DNA of 64,000 nt, from contig JAJDCP010000024.1 in assembly GCA_029260765.1 (NCBI GenBank), positions 35,546 through 99,545 on the forward strand. The letters are read 5' to 3'. Shown here piece by piece: positions 1 to 9,067 of this stretch. Numbering within the stretch: the first letter of the stretch is position 1; the number at the start of each line of letters is the position of its first letter. The notes under the pieces were generated by a model. That model was not told where the DNA came from. It worked only from the letters and a program-made list of their open reading frames with translations, and searched no databases. Both the position numbers and the translations under genes were made by a program. The stretch is from Planctomycetota bacterium. Lineage in GTDB: Bacteria; Planctomycetota; J058; JAJDCP01.

Positions 1-10
1 GGGAGATGCC

Positions 11-1717
11 GTGCCCGTCAAGCTCGGAAAGCTCGTGCTCAACTTCGAGCAACCAGCGCCGCCACCACCGCCGGTTCCGCCGCGGCCCTCGCCGCGCAGG
101 CCGGCACCCCGCACGCGTGGCTCCCAAGCCAGGGATCCAGAGCGCTTCCTCAGCCTGCAGCAGAGCCTGCAACGCAAGCTCGAGCGGCGCAGCGTCGTCC
201 CCGGTGAGCTCAAGGGAGTCCAGCAACTACGCCAGAACGGCCAGGAGCAGCCTTTTCCCAGCCCGATTCTGGCGAAGCTCGAGGGCTTTCTGAAGAGACG
301 CCTGCCCGCGGCGACGCTTGTGCGGGGTCCCGCTGTCGACAAGGCCGCCCTCGCCATCGGAGCGCGCGCCTTTGCCGCGGACGGCAGTGTCTTCTGGAGC
401 CGGAACGCTCCTTCGCTCAACTCCCAAGCGGGGCAGGCGCTGGCGGCCCATGAGCTCGATCATCTCGACGAGCAGCGGCGCGGACAGCGGCGGCCCAACG
501 GCGAGGCCCAGGCGCGTGCCGTCGAGCAGCGCTTCATGCAGCAGCCCAACCAGCCCGAGGCCGTCGTGCGCTTGGGGGCTGTCGAGCTGCAGGGTCAGGC
601 CAGGCAGCAAGGCGCGCAGGTGCTCAAACGGGCACTGCAGATGCTCGAGGAGCAGGCCCCGCAACTCAGCGCCCATTTCGACCGTCTGCAATTGTCCGTG
701 CGCATAGGCAGCGGGCCCGAGGCCTTTGAAAAGGCCGCGCGCCAGGTGGTCGCCCAGCTGGTGGGGGCGGCGCGGCGTCAGGCACGCCTGCCGGGCAGGC
801 CAAGTCGGCTCGGTGGGACTCGGGTGCAGATGAGCCCCGACGGCGACGCCGCGGCCAAGTGGATGCTGAAGGTCGAGACCGAGATCGACGGCGAGATTCT
901 CAACTACAACTTCCACGACCGCTATCCTTCCCGACCGATCCCCATCAGCCGTGAAGAGATGACCGAGCGGGGCTACCTGCCCGTCAAGTACTGGAAATGG
1001 ATGAACAAGCCCTACGTCTTCCAGGTCAAGAAGGGGGTCAAACCGTCGGTGGCGCTGAAAGCCATCTTCGATGAGGGCCCCTCGCGGCTCGAGTGTGCGT
1101 CCACGGCAGTCTGTGTTTTGTACCGGGCGCTGCTCGAAATGCTGGGCGACAAAGAATTCGACAAGATGTTTCCGAAGCTCATGATCTCGCAAGATGCGGG
1201 AGAGAACATCAATGAGGGGATCCGGCGTCACACCCGCGGTCTGAAGATCAAGAAGCGCGATGAGCTCGAAGTGGGTGACTGGGTGTACTTCAGCAACACG
1301 CGCGATTTCCTCAACAAGCACCCGGACAGTCCCTGGCAGGGAGAGAACGCCTTCTACGTCTACAGCAAGGGAACCAAGCGCTACTACGCCGGCTTCGGCG
1401 TACCTCCCAAGCTCGAGAAGGACATGAATATGGCCCTGATGTCCGAGTTCAACGAGCCGGCCGAGGCCGAGACCCGCAAAGAGGCCAAGAAGAAGTTGAT
1501 GGATGCCTGGGAACGGGCCCTCGAAGAGAACGATGGCGACATGGACTATGCCATGCAGGATGAGGACTACCTGGATGCCGTCGACTACTACCAGTACTGG
1601 GGTCTGAACGTGCAACGCGGCGCGGACAAGAACAACATGACCATGACCGATTTCAAGAAGCAGGGAGGTGGGTTGCGGCTCGATTCGATCCGGCGCTTGA
1701 GCGCGAAACCCATCTGA
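11..1717 (+). CDS. DUF4157 (eCIS core) protein fused to a Tgl-type transglutaminase domain
   Basis: 568 residues. The start is a GTG at 11 with GGGAG six bases upstream. A Pro/Arg-rich N-terminus leads into a DUF4157-like domain (about 85-160) containing the metallopeptidase motif HELDH at 147-151. The C-terminal part (about 290-480) resembles Bacillus spore transglutaminase Tgl: ECAST places Glu361-Cys362, and WQGEN places Glu445, matching the Cys and alternative Glu residues known for Tgl. The segment around 458-464 (YYAGFGV) aligns with the Tgl YGHGVG stretch but has Phe for His. DUF4157 proteins are commonly encoded with extracellular contractile injection systems, often N-terminal to toxin domains. 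I infer an injected or secreted protein-crosslinking effector. No injection-system structural gene lies in the window, but the sequence upstream is not visible. The final TGA overlaps the next gene's ATG by one base. Confidence 0.8.
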   Translation: MPVKLGKLVLNFEQPAPPPPPVPPRPSPRRPAPRTRGSQARDPERFLSLQQSLQRKLERRSVVPGELKGVQQLRQNGQEQPFPSPILAKLEGFLKRRLPAATLVRGPAVDKAALAIGARAFAADGSVFWSRNAPSLNSQAGQALAAHELDHLDEQRRGQRRPNGEAQARAVEQRFMQQPNQPEAVVRLGAVELQGQARQQGAQVLKRALQMLEEQAPQLSAHFDRLQLSVRIGSGPEAFEKAARQVVAQLVGAARRQARLPGRPSRLGGTRVQMSPDGDAAAKWMLKVETEIDGEILNYNFHDRYPSRPIPISREEMTERGYLPVKYWKWMNKPYVFQVKKGVKPSVALKAIFDEGPSRLECASTAVCVLYRALLEMLGDKEFDKMFPKLMISQDAGENINEGIRRHTRGLKIKKRDELEVGDWVYFSNTRDFLNKHPDSPWQGENAFYVYSKGTKRYYAGFGVPPKLEKDMNMALMSEFNEPAEAETRKEAKKKLMDAWERALEENDGDMDYAMQDEDYLDAVDYYQYWGLNVQRGADKNNMTMTDFKKQGGGLRLDSIRRLSAKPI

Positions 1718-2232
1718 TGCCGGCGCGCGCGCGTCTCAGCGATTTCCGCTACGGCAAGCCCCCGTGGATCGAGGCCGAGTTCGAGCTGCAGCTCGAGAAC
1801 CCTGCCGGCGCGCCGGTCTGGTTCGTCCTGCCGTTCAGCCACAAGGGACACCCTGCGGCCGAAGCTGCGGTCTCGGAGCTTTGGGTCTTCAGCTGCGACA
1901 GCCAGCCCGAGCTGCGCTACGCCGCCTTCTACGACGGAGGCGCACGCGGATTTCTGCTGCCTGCCGGAGGACGCCTGGTGTTGCGGCGCTTCCCCCTGCT
2001 GGCCGACGCTGCCGTTCCCTTCCTGTACGTCACCGAGAGCCCGGGGCTGAGGGTCGGTGACGTCGAGCCTGCCGGCCAGCTCAAGAGCGCGATCCTGTGC
2101 CCGCAGGAGCTGGTGGTCGAAGACGCCCGCAACTGGACCGTGGTCGAGGAGCTCAAGCTCGCGGGGACTCTCCAGCTCGAGCCCTGCACGCAGCACCGCC
2201 TGCTGGTGCGGCCGATTCCTGAGCCCAAGTAG
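1717..2232 (+). CDS. Hypothetical protein coupled to the DUF4157 gene
   Basis: 171 residues. The ATG overlaps the upstream stop in a TGATG arrangement, so translation is probably coupled. The protein has no signal peptide or membrane segment. Alternating hydrophobic stretches (VWFVLPFSHKG, VVEDARNWTVVEEL) suggest a beta-rich fold. I do not recognise a family. Coupling to a putative effector makes a chaperone, loading adaptor or cognate immunity protein possible, but nothing in the sequence distinguishes these. It ends eight bases before the convergent sulfotransferase stop, so it closes its transcription unit. Confidence 0.7.
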   Translation: MPARARLSDFRYGKPPWIEAEFELQLENPAGAPVWFVLPFSHKGHPAAEAAVSELWVFSCDSQPELRYAAFYDGGARGFLLPAGGRLVLRRFPLLADAAVPFLYVTESPGLRVGDVEPAGQLKSAILCPQELVVEDARNWTVVEELKLAGTLQLEPCTQHRLLVRPIPEPK

Positions 2233-2239
2233 CGGGCAA

Positions 2240-3136
2240 TCACGCCAGCCAATGTCCCAGGTCGCGGCCGATCAAACGCTGCAGGCGCATGATGTCTGGC
2301 CGCAGCTGGGCTGTCAGATCAGCGCGCAAGGCCGCGTCGAGGGCCGGTCTCTGCGTCTGGCGCCGCTCCACCAGGCGCTGTCCCAGCTCGCGCAGACGTT
2401 GGGGTAGATAGGGGCGCAGCCGCAGCCTGAGCCCAAACGTACTCCGCCAGATTCTGCTCAGCGCGTCATCGGACAGCACGCCTGTCGGGTTGTGGTGCAC
2501 GTCGGTGTTCGGGCTGAAGTTGGGATCGACGCCGATGTGGGCGTAGAGATCGCGCATCAGAGCCTGCGGGTCGTGACACAGATCCTCGAACAGATAGATG
2601 CGGATGTCTTCGCGCGGGAACAGGTCGAACCAGACCTTCAGGTCCCTGCCGACCTTGGCGAGCCACACGTATCTCAACCAACCCCAGCCCTCTCGGGTGC
2701 GGCGCGGCTCGTCGCGCAAGGCACTACGGAAATCGCTCTCGGGCTCGATTCCGTCGCGGCGTGCGGCCACGTAGGAGCGATAGATGCGCTCGACAGGATG
2801 GCGCAGGATCGCTGCGAGCTTGACTCCAGGTAGGACGCGCCGTACCCGCAAGGCCGCCGACATGCTGTCCAGGTAACGGGGAGAGGCCTCGCCCGCGGCA
2901 CGGTAGGCCTCCGAGCCCTCGAACAACCGTTCATAGGCGTCGCGCTCAAAGATGTAGCGGTTCTGCAGAGCGCGGGCGTGGGGCCCGCGCAGCTTTCCCC
3001 GCTGGCCCGCGAGGGCGAAGTAGCCCGGCTCTTTGGCCGCGCTCATGAAGACGTCGGGATGTTGGGCCAGGTAGTGGTAGATCGAAGTCGTCCCACAACG
3101 GCCGGCTCCGATCAGCAGAAAAGTCGGGAGGGCCAC
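2240..3136 (-). CDS. Sulfotransferase family protein
   Basis: 298 residues, GTG start at 3136, nine bases after the rpoD stop. The N-terminus carries the PAPS 5'-phosphosulfate loop of sulfotransferases (GAGRCGTTSIYHYLAQHP, about residues 10-27). A 3'-phosphate-binding segment with RHPVERIYRSY follows near residue 112. The length is typical of bacterial carbohydrate or lipid sulfotransferases that transfer sulfate from PAPS. The acceptor cannot be read from the sequence. It is the last gene of the dnaG-rpoD unit, an unusual companion for the primary sigma factor, so its expression may simply be constitutive. Confidence 0.85.
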   Translation of the reverse strand: MALPTFLLIGAGRCGTTSIYHYLAQHPDVFMSAAKEPGYFALAGQRGKLRGPHARALQNRYIFERDAYERLFEGSEAYRAAGEASPRYLDSMSAALRVRRVLPGVKLAAILRHPVERIYRSYVAARRDGIEPESDFRSALRDEPRRTREGWGWLRYVWLAKVGRDLKVWFDLFPREDIRIYLFEDLCHDPQALMRDLYAHIGVDPNFSPNTDVHHNPTGVLSDDALSRIWRSTFGLRLRLRPYLPQRLRELGQRLVERRQTQRPALDAALRADLTAQLRPDIMRLQRLIGRDLGHWLA

Positions 3137-3145
3137 AGCAAGCGG

Positions 3146-4864
3146 TCAGCCCGTTTCTTCGAGGAAGCCCTCAAGCAGCCGGCTACGCACGGGATGCTGG
3201 AGCTTGCGGACTGCCTTGGCCTCGATCTGCCGCACGCGCTCACGCGTGACTTTGAAGATCCGTCCCACCTCTTCGAGGGTGTAGGTGTTGCCGTCGCCGA
3301 TGCCATACCGCAGCTTGACGATCTCGCGTTCGCGGAAAGTCAGCGTCTCGAGTACCGACTCGAGCTTGTCTTTGAGCATCTCATGCGTCGCCGCCGTCAC
3401 CGGCGATTCAGCGCTCTTGTCCTCGATGAAGTCTCCGAAGAAGCCGTCGTCCGATTCCCCGATCGGCCGGTCGAGCGAGATCGGCGGCTTGGAGATCTTC
3501 ATCACCCGGCGTGTCTCTTCGACCGACAGGCCCAGCGACTCGGAGATCTCTTCTGGTGTCGGATCACGCCCGAGCTTCTGCACCAGCTTCTTCTCGACGT
3601 TACGCAACTTGCTCAAGGTCTCGATCATGTGCACGGGAATCCGGATCGTGCGTGCCTGGTCGGCGATCGAGCGCGTGATGGCCTGGCGGATCCACCAGGT
3701 TGCGTAGGTCGAGAACTTGAAGCCGCGCCGGTATTCGTACTTCTCCACGGCCTTCATCAAGCCCGTGTTTCCTTCTTGGATCAGGTCGAGGAAGGTCAAT
3801 CCGCGGTTGCGGTACTTCTTGGCGATGCTGACCACCAAGCGCAGATTGCCGCCGCTCAGCTTGCGTTTGGCCTGCTCGTACTGGTAGCAACGCGTCGACA
3901 TATGGCGATGTCGGCTGAAAAAAGACATCTGCCCGTTGGGTGCTCGCAGCGGCTCTTTGACAAGCTCCTGGATCTCGAGCAGGCGCAGATCGACATCAGC
4001 CAGCTTGTCCGGATCCCGTAGCCGTTTCTTGCTCAACACCAGGCGCCGCGACTCCGAATACAGCTCGTCGAGGCGGTCTTTGATCTTGCGCACGGGTTTG
4101 ATCTGGATATGCAGCTCTTCGATCAACAGGCACGCGCGCTTGCGGCTGGCGCTCAGCTCCAACGACAACTTTTCGCGGTCGGAGTCGGTTTTGGCCTTGC
4201 AGTATGCCAGGCGCAGCTGGTTGTTGCGTTCCTGGATCTTCTTGAGAGAGTCGAGGTTGACGGGTAGGCGGGCCTGCGCTTTCTGCTTGCCATTCTCAAT
4301 CGCGGAGTTCACCTTCAGCGTGCGGTCAAAAGCCAGATTTCCGGCCAAGACCTCTTCAAAGATGCGTACCGCCTCACGGATACCGACTTGTGAGCTGAAG
4401 ATCAGCTTGCGGAAGCGGGAGCGCGTCAGCTCGATCTGTTTGGCCAGAGCCAGCTCTTCTTCTCGCTTCAGCAGAGGGATCTCGCCCATCTGGGTCAGGT
4501 ACATCCGGACCGGATCGTCGATACGGTCCATCATCCCCTCTTCGCGGCGTGATTTGGATTTACGGCCGGACTTGCGCTTCTCGCGCTTGGACGGAGGCGG
4601 GGCCTTGGCTACCAGGCGAAGCCCACGGTCCTTGAGCAAAGTCATAACCTCCTCCAGGCGTTTGGAGTTCGAGATGTCGTCTCCCAGGTGCTTGTCGAGC
4701 TGATCGCTGGTGACATAGCCGCGTTTCTCGGCAATTTCAAAGAGCGCGCTGAGGTCGTCATTCTTCTTGGGCTCCTTGGCGTCCAGCGTCTGCACTGGTG
4801 GCGCCTTGGATTTCTGTTGCGCATGTCTGGTTTTGGAGCGGCGAGGCAAAGGCTTACTCCCCAA
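3146..4864 (-). CDS. rpoD: RNA polymerase primary sigma factor
   Basis: 572 residues. Region 1.2 is seen as [16 protein letters not shown], followed by a long non-conserved insert. Regions 2.1-2.4 follow ([46 protein letters not shown]), then region 3. Region 4 has the helix-turn-helix [20 protein letters not shown] near the C-terminus. It directs core RNA polymerase to -35/-10 housekeeping promoters. The proposed start is a TTG at 4864, inside the last codons of dnaG (11-base overlap). The next in-frame ATG is about 75 residues in, so a somewhat later non-ATG start cannot be excluded. It lies in the classic dnaG-rpoD arrangement. Confidence 0.96.
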   Translation of the reverse strand: MGSKPLPRRSKTRHAQQKSKAPPVQTLDAKEPKKNDDLSALFEIAEKRGYVTSDQLDKHLGDDISNSKRLEEVMTLLKDRGLRLVAKAPPPSKREKRKSGRKSKSRREEGMMDRIDDPVRMYLTQMGEIPLLKREEELALAKQIELTRSRFRKLIFSSQVGIREAVRIFEEVLAGNLAFDRTLKVNSAIENGKQKAQARLPVNLDSLKKIQERNNQLRLAYCKAKTDSDREKLSLELSASRKRACLLIEELHIQIKPVRKIKDRLDELYSESRRLVLSKKRLRDPDKLADVDLRLLEIQELVKEPLRAPNGQMSFFSRHRHMSTRCYQYEQAKRKLSGGNLRLVVSIAKKYRNRGLTFLDLIQEGNTGLMKAVEKYEYRRGFKFSTYATWWIRQAITRSIADQARTIRIPVHMIETLSKLRNVEKKLVQKLGRDPTPEEISESLGLSVEETRRVMKISKPPISLDRPIGESDDGFFGDFIEDKSAESPVTAATHEMLKDKLESVLETLTFREREIVKLRYGIGDGNTYTLEEVGRIFKVTRERVRQIEAKAVRKLQHPVRSRLLEGFLEETG

Positions 4865-6614
4865 TCTGTTGCTGGTGTTCGTCTTCGGTCTGGATGTTCG
4901 ATTTCAGGGCCATGTATTCGTGCAGCAGGCGGTCTTCTGCGGTCTTGTTGTCGGCCTCGCGTGCCTGTTTCATGCGGCGCTGGATCTCGCTCAACCGCCG
5001 TTTGCGGCGGCGCGCCTCGAGGCGCATGCGGATCTCGTCGAGCGGCAGGCGCAGCGCGCGGTTCAACGCGGCCTCCGCCAGCAGGCTCTGGGCATGAGGC
5101 CCGCGTAGCAGGGCTTGGAGTGACTCCAGGCTGGTCGCTTCAGGCCTCGACAGAAGCACCTGGAGGATCTCGTGTCCCGCGGTGCTCTTGATGTCTTCGA
5201 GCGCCAGCCATTGCGGCAGTTCGGGATGCGCCTCGGGATTCTGCAAGATCGCCAGCATCAATTGCCTTTCGAAGGGGTCCGCCTCGACCAGCTTTGCGTC
5301 GAGCTCAGGTTGCTGCGGGGTGCGGACTATCGGCTTTTTGACCGGTCGGGCAAGGAACTCGCGCAGGGTTTTTTCCTCGAACCCCGTCCATTCCGAGACT
5401 TCGTGCAGCTTGCTCGCCCTACGCAAGGGGTCGGTTTCGCCGCGCACCAACTCCAGCAATTCCCGGGCCGCTTCGGGATTCTTCTCTCTTCCTGAGGTGG
5501 CCGCAGGCTGCCCCAGCACGCGCCGCGCCTTGAAGTCGAGGATCGGCGTCGCCTCCTCAAGCCGCTGACGCAGCGCGTCGGGACCCCGCTGAGACAGAGT
5601 GTCACAGGGATCAAGCCCATCTTCAAGGGTTGCGACCGCGACGCTGATTTCCAGATCTTCAAGTATACGTGCGCTCTTCTCGGCAGCCTTGAGACCCGCG
5701 TCATCTGCGTCGTACAAAAGGACCGCAGCCTTGCCGAAACGACGTAGCAGCTTGCCCTGCTCGGCAGTGAATGCGGTTCCCAGGCCGGCAACTGTGCGCT
5801 CGAAACCGTGGTGGTGGCAGAGGATGACGTCGGTGTAGCCCTCGACCACCAAGACGGGTTCCTGGCGTTGCGCGGCGCTCAGCAAGTGGATTCCGTAGAG
5901 GTTCCGGCGCTTGCTGAACAGAGGCGACTCCGGAGTGTTGAGGTACTTGGGGACCGCGTCCCCCAGCGTGCGTGCCCCGAATCCCAACACTTTCTTCGAC
6001 GGGTTGAAGATGGGAAAAATGACACGCTCGCGGAACCAATCGACCAGCTGGCCCCGCTTGTCCTTGCGCAGCAGCCCTGCTTCGAGGGCGATCTCAGAGG
6101 GCACCTCTTCACGCTGCAGACGATGGCGCAGGGCCTGACCGCCAGGCGCGTAGCCGAGGTTGAAGTGGACCGCCAGCTTGCCGTGGATGTTCCGCCGCCT
6201 CAGGTAGTCGCGCCCGTCGGCGCCCCGTTTGGAACGATGCAGGATTTCACTGTAGAAGCGCATGGCCACCTGGTTGGCGCGCAACACCTGCGCGCGGTTG
6301 TCCTGACCAGGATCGTCCTGGATATTGATCCCGTAGCGCTCGCCCAGGCGGCGGACGGCTTCAGGGTAGTTGAGGCCGTCGACCTTCATCAACCAGCCAA
6401 AGGCGTCACCGCCAGTCTGGCAGCCGAAGCAATAGAAGCTGCCGCGTTGGCGGTTGACATTGAAAGACGGAGTTTTTTCGTTGTGGAACGGGCACAGCCC
6501 TTTTAGATTATCCCCAGACCCCTTGAGCTCAACGCGCTCAGACACGAGGTCGACAACGTCGGCCGCGGCGCGCACCGCTTCAATTACGTCGTCGGGGATC
6601 CTGCCCACATCCAT
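4854..6614 (-). CDS. dnaG: DNA primase
   Basis: 586 residues. The protein begins [14 protein letters not shown] and has the CHC2 zinc finger ([13 protein letters not shown] then [10 protein letters not shown]). The TOPRIM catalytic core follows, with [11 protein letters not shown] and [11 protein letters not shown] carrying the metal-binding acidic residues. A helicase-interaction-type C-terminal region comes last. It synthesises RNA primers at the replication fork. The frame is open to 6665, but the ATG at 6614 is chosen because the longer version would run into the promoter -35 box, and TTGAGG abuts this ATG. It is the first gene of the dnaG-rpoD-sulfotransferase unit. Confidence 0.95.
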   Translation of the reverse strand: MDVGRIPDDVIEAVRAAADVVDLVSERVELKGSGDNLKGLCPFHNEKTPSFNVNRQRGSFYCFGCQTGGDAFGWLMKVDGLNYPEAVRRLGERYGINIQDDPGQDNRAQVLRANQVAMRFYSEILHRSKRGADGRDYLRRRNIHGKLAVHFNLGYAPGGQALRHRLQREEVPSEIALEAGLLRKDKRGQLVDWFRERVIFPIFNPSKKVLGFGARTLGDAVPKYLNTPESPLFSKRRNLYGIHLLSAAQRQEPVLVVEGYTDVILCHHHGFERTVAGLGTAFTAEQGKLLRRFGKAAVLLYDADDAGLKAAEKSARILEDLEISVAVATLEDGLDPCDTLSQRGPDALRQRLEEATPILDFKARRVLGQPAATSGREKNPEAARELLELVRGETDPLRRASKLHEVSEWTGFEEKTLREFLARPVKKPIVRTPQQPELDAKLVEADPFERQLMLAILQNPEAHPELPQWLALEDIKSTAGHEILQVLLSRPEATSLESLQALLRGPHAQSLLAEAALNRALRLPLDEIRMRLEARRRKRRLSEIQRRMKQAREADNKTAEDRLLHEYMALKSNIQTEDEHQQQIGE

Positions 6615-6636
6615 CCTCAATAGTGAAAAACGAAGT

Positions 6637-6665
6637 AGTGTAGCGCAGGCAGGGTCGACCGTCAA
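6637..6665 (-). promoter_or_regulatory. Sigma-70 promoter for dnaG-rpoD
   Basis: On the minus strand, TTGACG (6660-6665) and TACACT (6637-6642) are separated by exactly 17 bases. Predicted initiation near 6630 leaves a short leader of about 16 bases before the dnaG ATG at 6614. Both boxes match the consensus in 5/6 and 4/6 positions. Confidence 0.7.
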
Positions 6666-6745
6666 CCTGCGTGGTGGACCGTACTCTTGGCTTTGTGTCC
6701 GTGCATCGGAAGGGCCAGCTAGAGTCGAGCTGCGGGCGCACAGCT

Positions 6746-7897
6746 ATGAGGCATGCCGTGGACCCGCTGTTGCGCGCGATTGCCGAAGATTCCGGCCTGG
6801 GCATCTGCGTGCTCGCTCCTGACAGGCAGTTGGTGTTCTACAGCGCCCGCTGTGCCTCAATGACGCACCGGGAACCGGAGACACTGGCGTGCTATGAAGA
6901 TTTGTTGGAGGTGACCTACCTCGAGGATGACGAGGGAGATCTCGAGTTGGAGATCGGCACGGAGCTTGCTGCTCGGGTTCGCGAGCTCGAGCCCCGCCGG
7001 CGGAGCCTGTTCGATCTGACCCTTCCCGAGCTCTACGAGGGCTGGTTGCGTCCGGAGTCGGGGGAGCTGCGTCGCCTGGAGGTGCGGCGCAGAACACTGG
7101 CGGATGGCAGTGTGTTGTGGATCCTGCGAGACACCACCGAACAGCGCCAGATCGAGGCGGCCTATCAACAGAAGCAACGCGAGCTCGACCGCGCGTTGTT
7201 CGACCTGAAACGGAGTCAGGCTTATCTGGTGCAATCGGAGAAGCTCGCTACCGTCGGCCAGCTGGCTGCCGGTATTGCCCATGAGCTCAATACGCCCCTG
7301 AATACGATTCTCGGCTATGCGCAGCTGTTACGCCGTCAGCTCCCGACAGAGGAACTGCGAGCCGAGATCGATGCGATCGAGAAGGCCAGCCGGCGGTGTC
7401 GCAAGACGGTCAAGGACATGCTCAGCTTCACGCGCAAGTCGAGCGGTACCTTTGAGGCGCAACCTCTCAACAAGGTGGTGCGCGGTGTCGTGTCGCTGTT
7501 GCAGCACGACTTCCTGACGCGCGGCATCGAGCTTCGTCTCAAACTGGGCAGCGACGATCCGCAGGTGGTCATGGACGCCAACCGCCTCGAGCAGATCTTC
7601 GTGATCCTGGCGCAGAACGCGGCCCAGGCGATGCCCGAAGGGGGCACCCTGTCGGTCGAGTCCAGGGTGCACGGCGCCAACGTCGAGGTGTTGGTGCGCG
7701 ACAACGGCCAGGGGATCGCGGGCGAGAACCTGCCGCACATTTTCGAGCCCTTCTTCACCACCAAAGAGCCGGGCGAAGGCACCGGGTTGGGGCTCTACAT
7801 CGCCTACCAGATCGCTGTCCAGCACAAGGGGGACATCAAGGTCTGGAGCCGCCCCGAGGTGGGCAGTGAGTTCCTGGTGCGGCTGCCGCTGGCGTAG
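6746..7897 (+). CDS. PAS-domain sensor histidine kinase
   Basis: 383 residues from the ATG at 6746; the frame is open to a GTG at 6671, so the start is not certain. An N-terminal PAS-like domain (GLGICVLAPDRQLVFYS onward) ends in a predicted coiled coil. The HisKA domain has the phospho-acceptor motif GIAHELNTPLNTILGYAQLL. HATPase boxes follow: N (QIFVILAQNAAQAM), G1 (VRDNGQGI), F (IFEPFFTTK) and G2 (GEGTGLGL). No membrane segment is seen, so it is a soluble NtrB-type kinase. It is divergent from dnaG, and no response regulator is adjacent, making it an orphan. Confidence 0.9.
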   Translation: MRHAVDPLLRAIAEDSGLGICVLAPDRQLVFYSARCASMTHREPETLACYEDLLEVTYLEDDEGDLELEIGTELAARVRELEPRRRSLFDLTLPELYEGWLRPESGELRRLEVRRRTLADGSVLWILRDTTEQRQIEAAYQQKQRELDRALFDLKRSQAYLVQSEKLATVGQLAAGIAHELNTPLNTILGYAQLLRRQLPTEELRAEIDAIEKASRRCRKTVKDMLSFTRKSSGTFEAQPLNKVVRGVVSLLQHDFLTRGIELRLKLGSDDPQVVMDANRLEQIFVILAQNAAQAMPEGGTLSVESRVHGANVEVLVRDNGQGIAGENLPHIFEPFFTTKEPGEGTGLGLYIAYQIAVQHKGDIKVWSRPEVGSEFLVRLPLA

Positions 7898-7905
7898 GGG
7901 GGTGG

Positions 7906-8147
7906 TTCCGGAGGCTGTCTCACGGAACGCGATTTCACCGATGGATTGTTTTGGATCCTCATGTAGGGGCGGGGTTTACCCCCGCCCTCCTCGCGGACTC
8001 GGACGCTTCGCTCCCTTCGGGAGGGGGTAAACCCCTCCCCTACAAGAAGAAAAGTCGGTCCTTTCCATCGAGCATCAAGGACCCGGGATTGCCCCTCCGG
8101 GATCAATCGCATGCCTCCAGACGTTCCCTGAGACAGTCTCTTCCGGA
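7906..8147. repeat. 242-bp inverted-repeat element with nested GC-rich palindrome
   Basis: The ends are imperfect inverted repeats: TTCCGGA plus CTGTCTCACGGAACG (7906-7929) on the left, and CGTTCCCTGAGACAGTCTC plus TTCCGGA (8122-8147) on the right. Inside, GTAGGGGCGGGGTTTA and its continuation (7963-7987) pair with a second arm ending CCCCTCCCCTAC (8019-8043). No coding sequence is present. The element fills the space between two convergent genes and resembles a MITE or REP/BIME-type unit. Related copies of the two motifs occur at 40918, 59586 and 63823. It could also act as a bidirectional terminator. Confidence 0.7.
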
Positions 8148-8154
8148 GCGCGGT

Positions 8155-8976
8155 TCAATAGGGCTTCTCAGCCAAGGCACACGCAAAATGGCCGGTCCAG
8201 CGACGCGTCGGCAGCCTGGCCAGCTCTTCGAAGCCGCGCAGGCCGGCAAGCAACCGTCGCTGCCAGCTCCCAGGGGCGGCCTGGGCCGCCCTGGTCAGGG
8301 GGATGCAGGCCACGCGGGGGCAGTGCAGGATGTAGTCGCCCTCGAGCACCCGCAACCCGAGGCCGCGCAACTCGGCCTGTAGCTGCTCCAGGTTTAAGGT
8401 GCGGCCGACGAAGTACGGGACCAGACCCAAGCGCTGCAGCAAGGGATAGGGCAGGTGGTTGCGCAGGGCGACAATGGGGTGTGAGGCGTTGTCGAGGGTG
8501 ACCAGCAGTCTCCCACCAGGCCGCACGACTCTTGCCAGCTCGGCCAGCCCTTGCAGCAGCAGGGCTTCGCTCTCGAAGTGGTCGAGGGTCGAGTTGGAGA
8601 TGACCGCATCAAAGCTGCCGTCTGCAAAGGGCAGCGCGCAGACGTCGGCCACCAGCACCTCGATCCCTGCATGGCGGCTTTGCGCGGCATGTGCGATCCG
8701 TGGCGAGACATCGAGGCCGACAAGTCTGTCGGCGCGTGTGCGTAGGGCTGGCAGCAGCCCCTTGCCGAAAACTTCATCAAACAGGTCGGTCTTGAGCAGA
8801 TCGCGGCAGGATTCCGGGAGCCAGCGTGCGACCAGGGCCGCATTGATGCTGTCGCTGTGGTCGCGCCAGAGGTGCGCCGGCTGTTCTGCCAGCAGTTGCT
8901 CGAAGAGTCCGCTCCAGTATGTGCTGCCGTACGCCATCCGGTCTTTCTCGCCCAGCAGCGGGCAGGATGCAAGCAT
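8155..8976 (-). CDS. Class I SAM-dependent methyltransferase
   Basis: 273 residues. The start ATG at 8976 is preceded by TAAGGAA; the frame stays open further upstream. Core motifs are a post-I acidic loop (LVGLDVSPRIAHAA), motif II-like VLVADVCALPFADGSFDAVIS, and VVRPGGRLLVTLDNASHP. These are typical of ubiquinone/menaquinone-type Methyltransf_11 enzymes. The first glycine-rich loop is weak, with GKGLLPAL in its place. The substrate is unknown. It is divergent from the thioesterase and converges on the histidine kinase across the inverted-repeat element. Confidence 0.82.
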   Translation of the reverse strand: MLASCPLLGEKDRMAYGSTYWSGLFEQLLAEQPAHLWRDHSDSINAALVARWLPESCRDLLKTDLFDEVFGKGLLPALRTRADRLVGLDVSPRIAHAAQSRHAGIEVLVADVCALPFADGSFDAVISNSTLDHFESEALLLQGLAELARVVRPGGRLLVTLDNASHPIVALRNHLPYPLLQRLGLVPYFVGRTLNLEQLQAELRGLGLRVLEGDYILHCPRVACIPLTRAAQAAPGSWQRRLLAGLRGFEELARLPTRRWTGHFACALAEKPY

Positions 8977-9010
8977 TTCCTTACTTTCTAAGCAGCGTGG
9001 TCCGTTCTGA

Positions 9011-9039
9011 TTGCCGCCGAATCGGGCATGCTCTACAGT
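9011..9039 (+). promoter_or_regulatory. Probable promoter for the thioesterase gene
   Basis: TTGCCG (9011-9016) and TACAGT (9034-9039) are separated by 17 bases. Predicted initiation near 9046 gives a leader of about 22 bases carrying the GGAG ribosome-binding site of the ATG at 9068. Confidence 0.45.
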
Positions 9040-9067
9040 GGTCTCAACCCCCCTACCGGAGCTGGCG

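Noticed and set aside
227..1615. A 462-codon minus-strand frame
   Set aside because: It is the shadow of the DUF4157-transglutaminase gene, whose motifs fix the coding strand.
6615..6665. A longer dnaG N-terminus
   Set aside because: It would overlap the -35 and -10 boxes. The conserved DnaG N-terminus begins at the ATG at 6614.
7906..8147. A complete insertion sequence
   Set aside because: It has inverted ends but no transposase frame, so it is listed as a non-autonomous repeat only.
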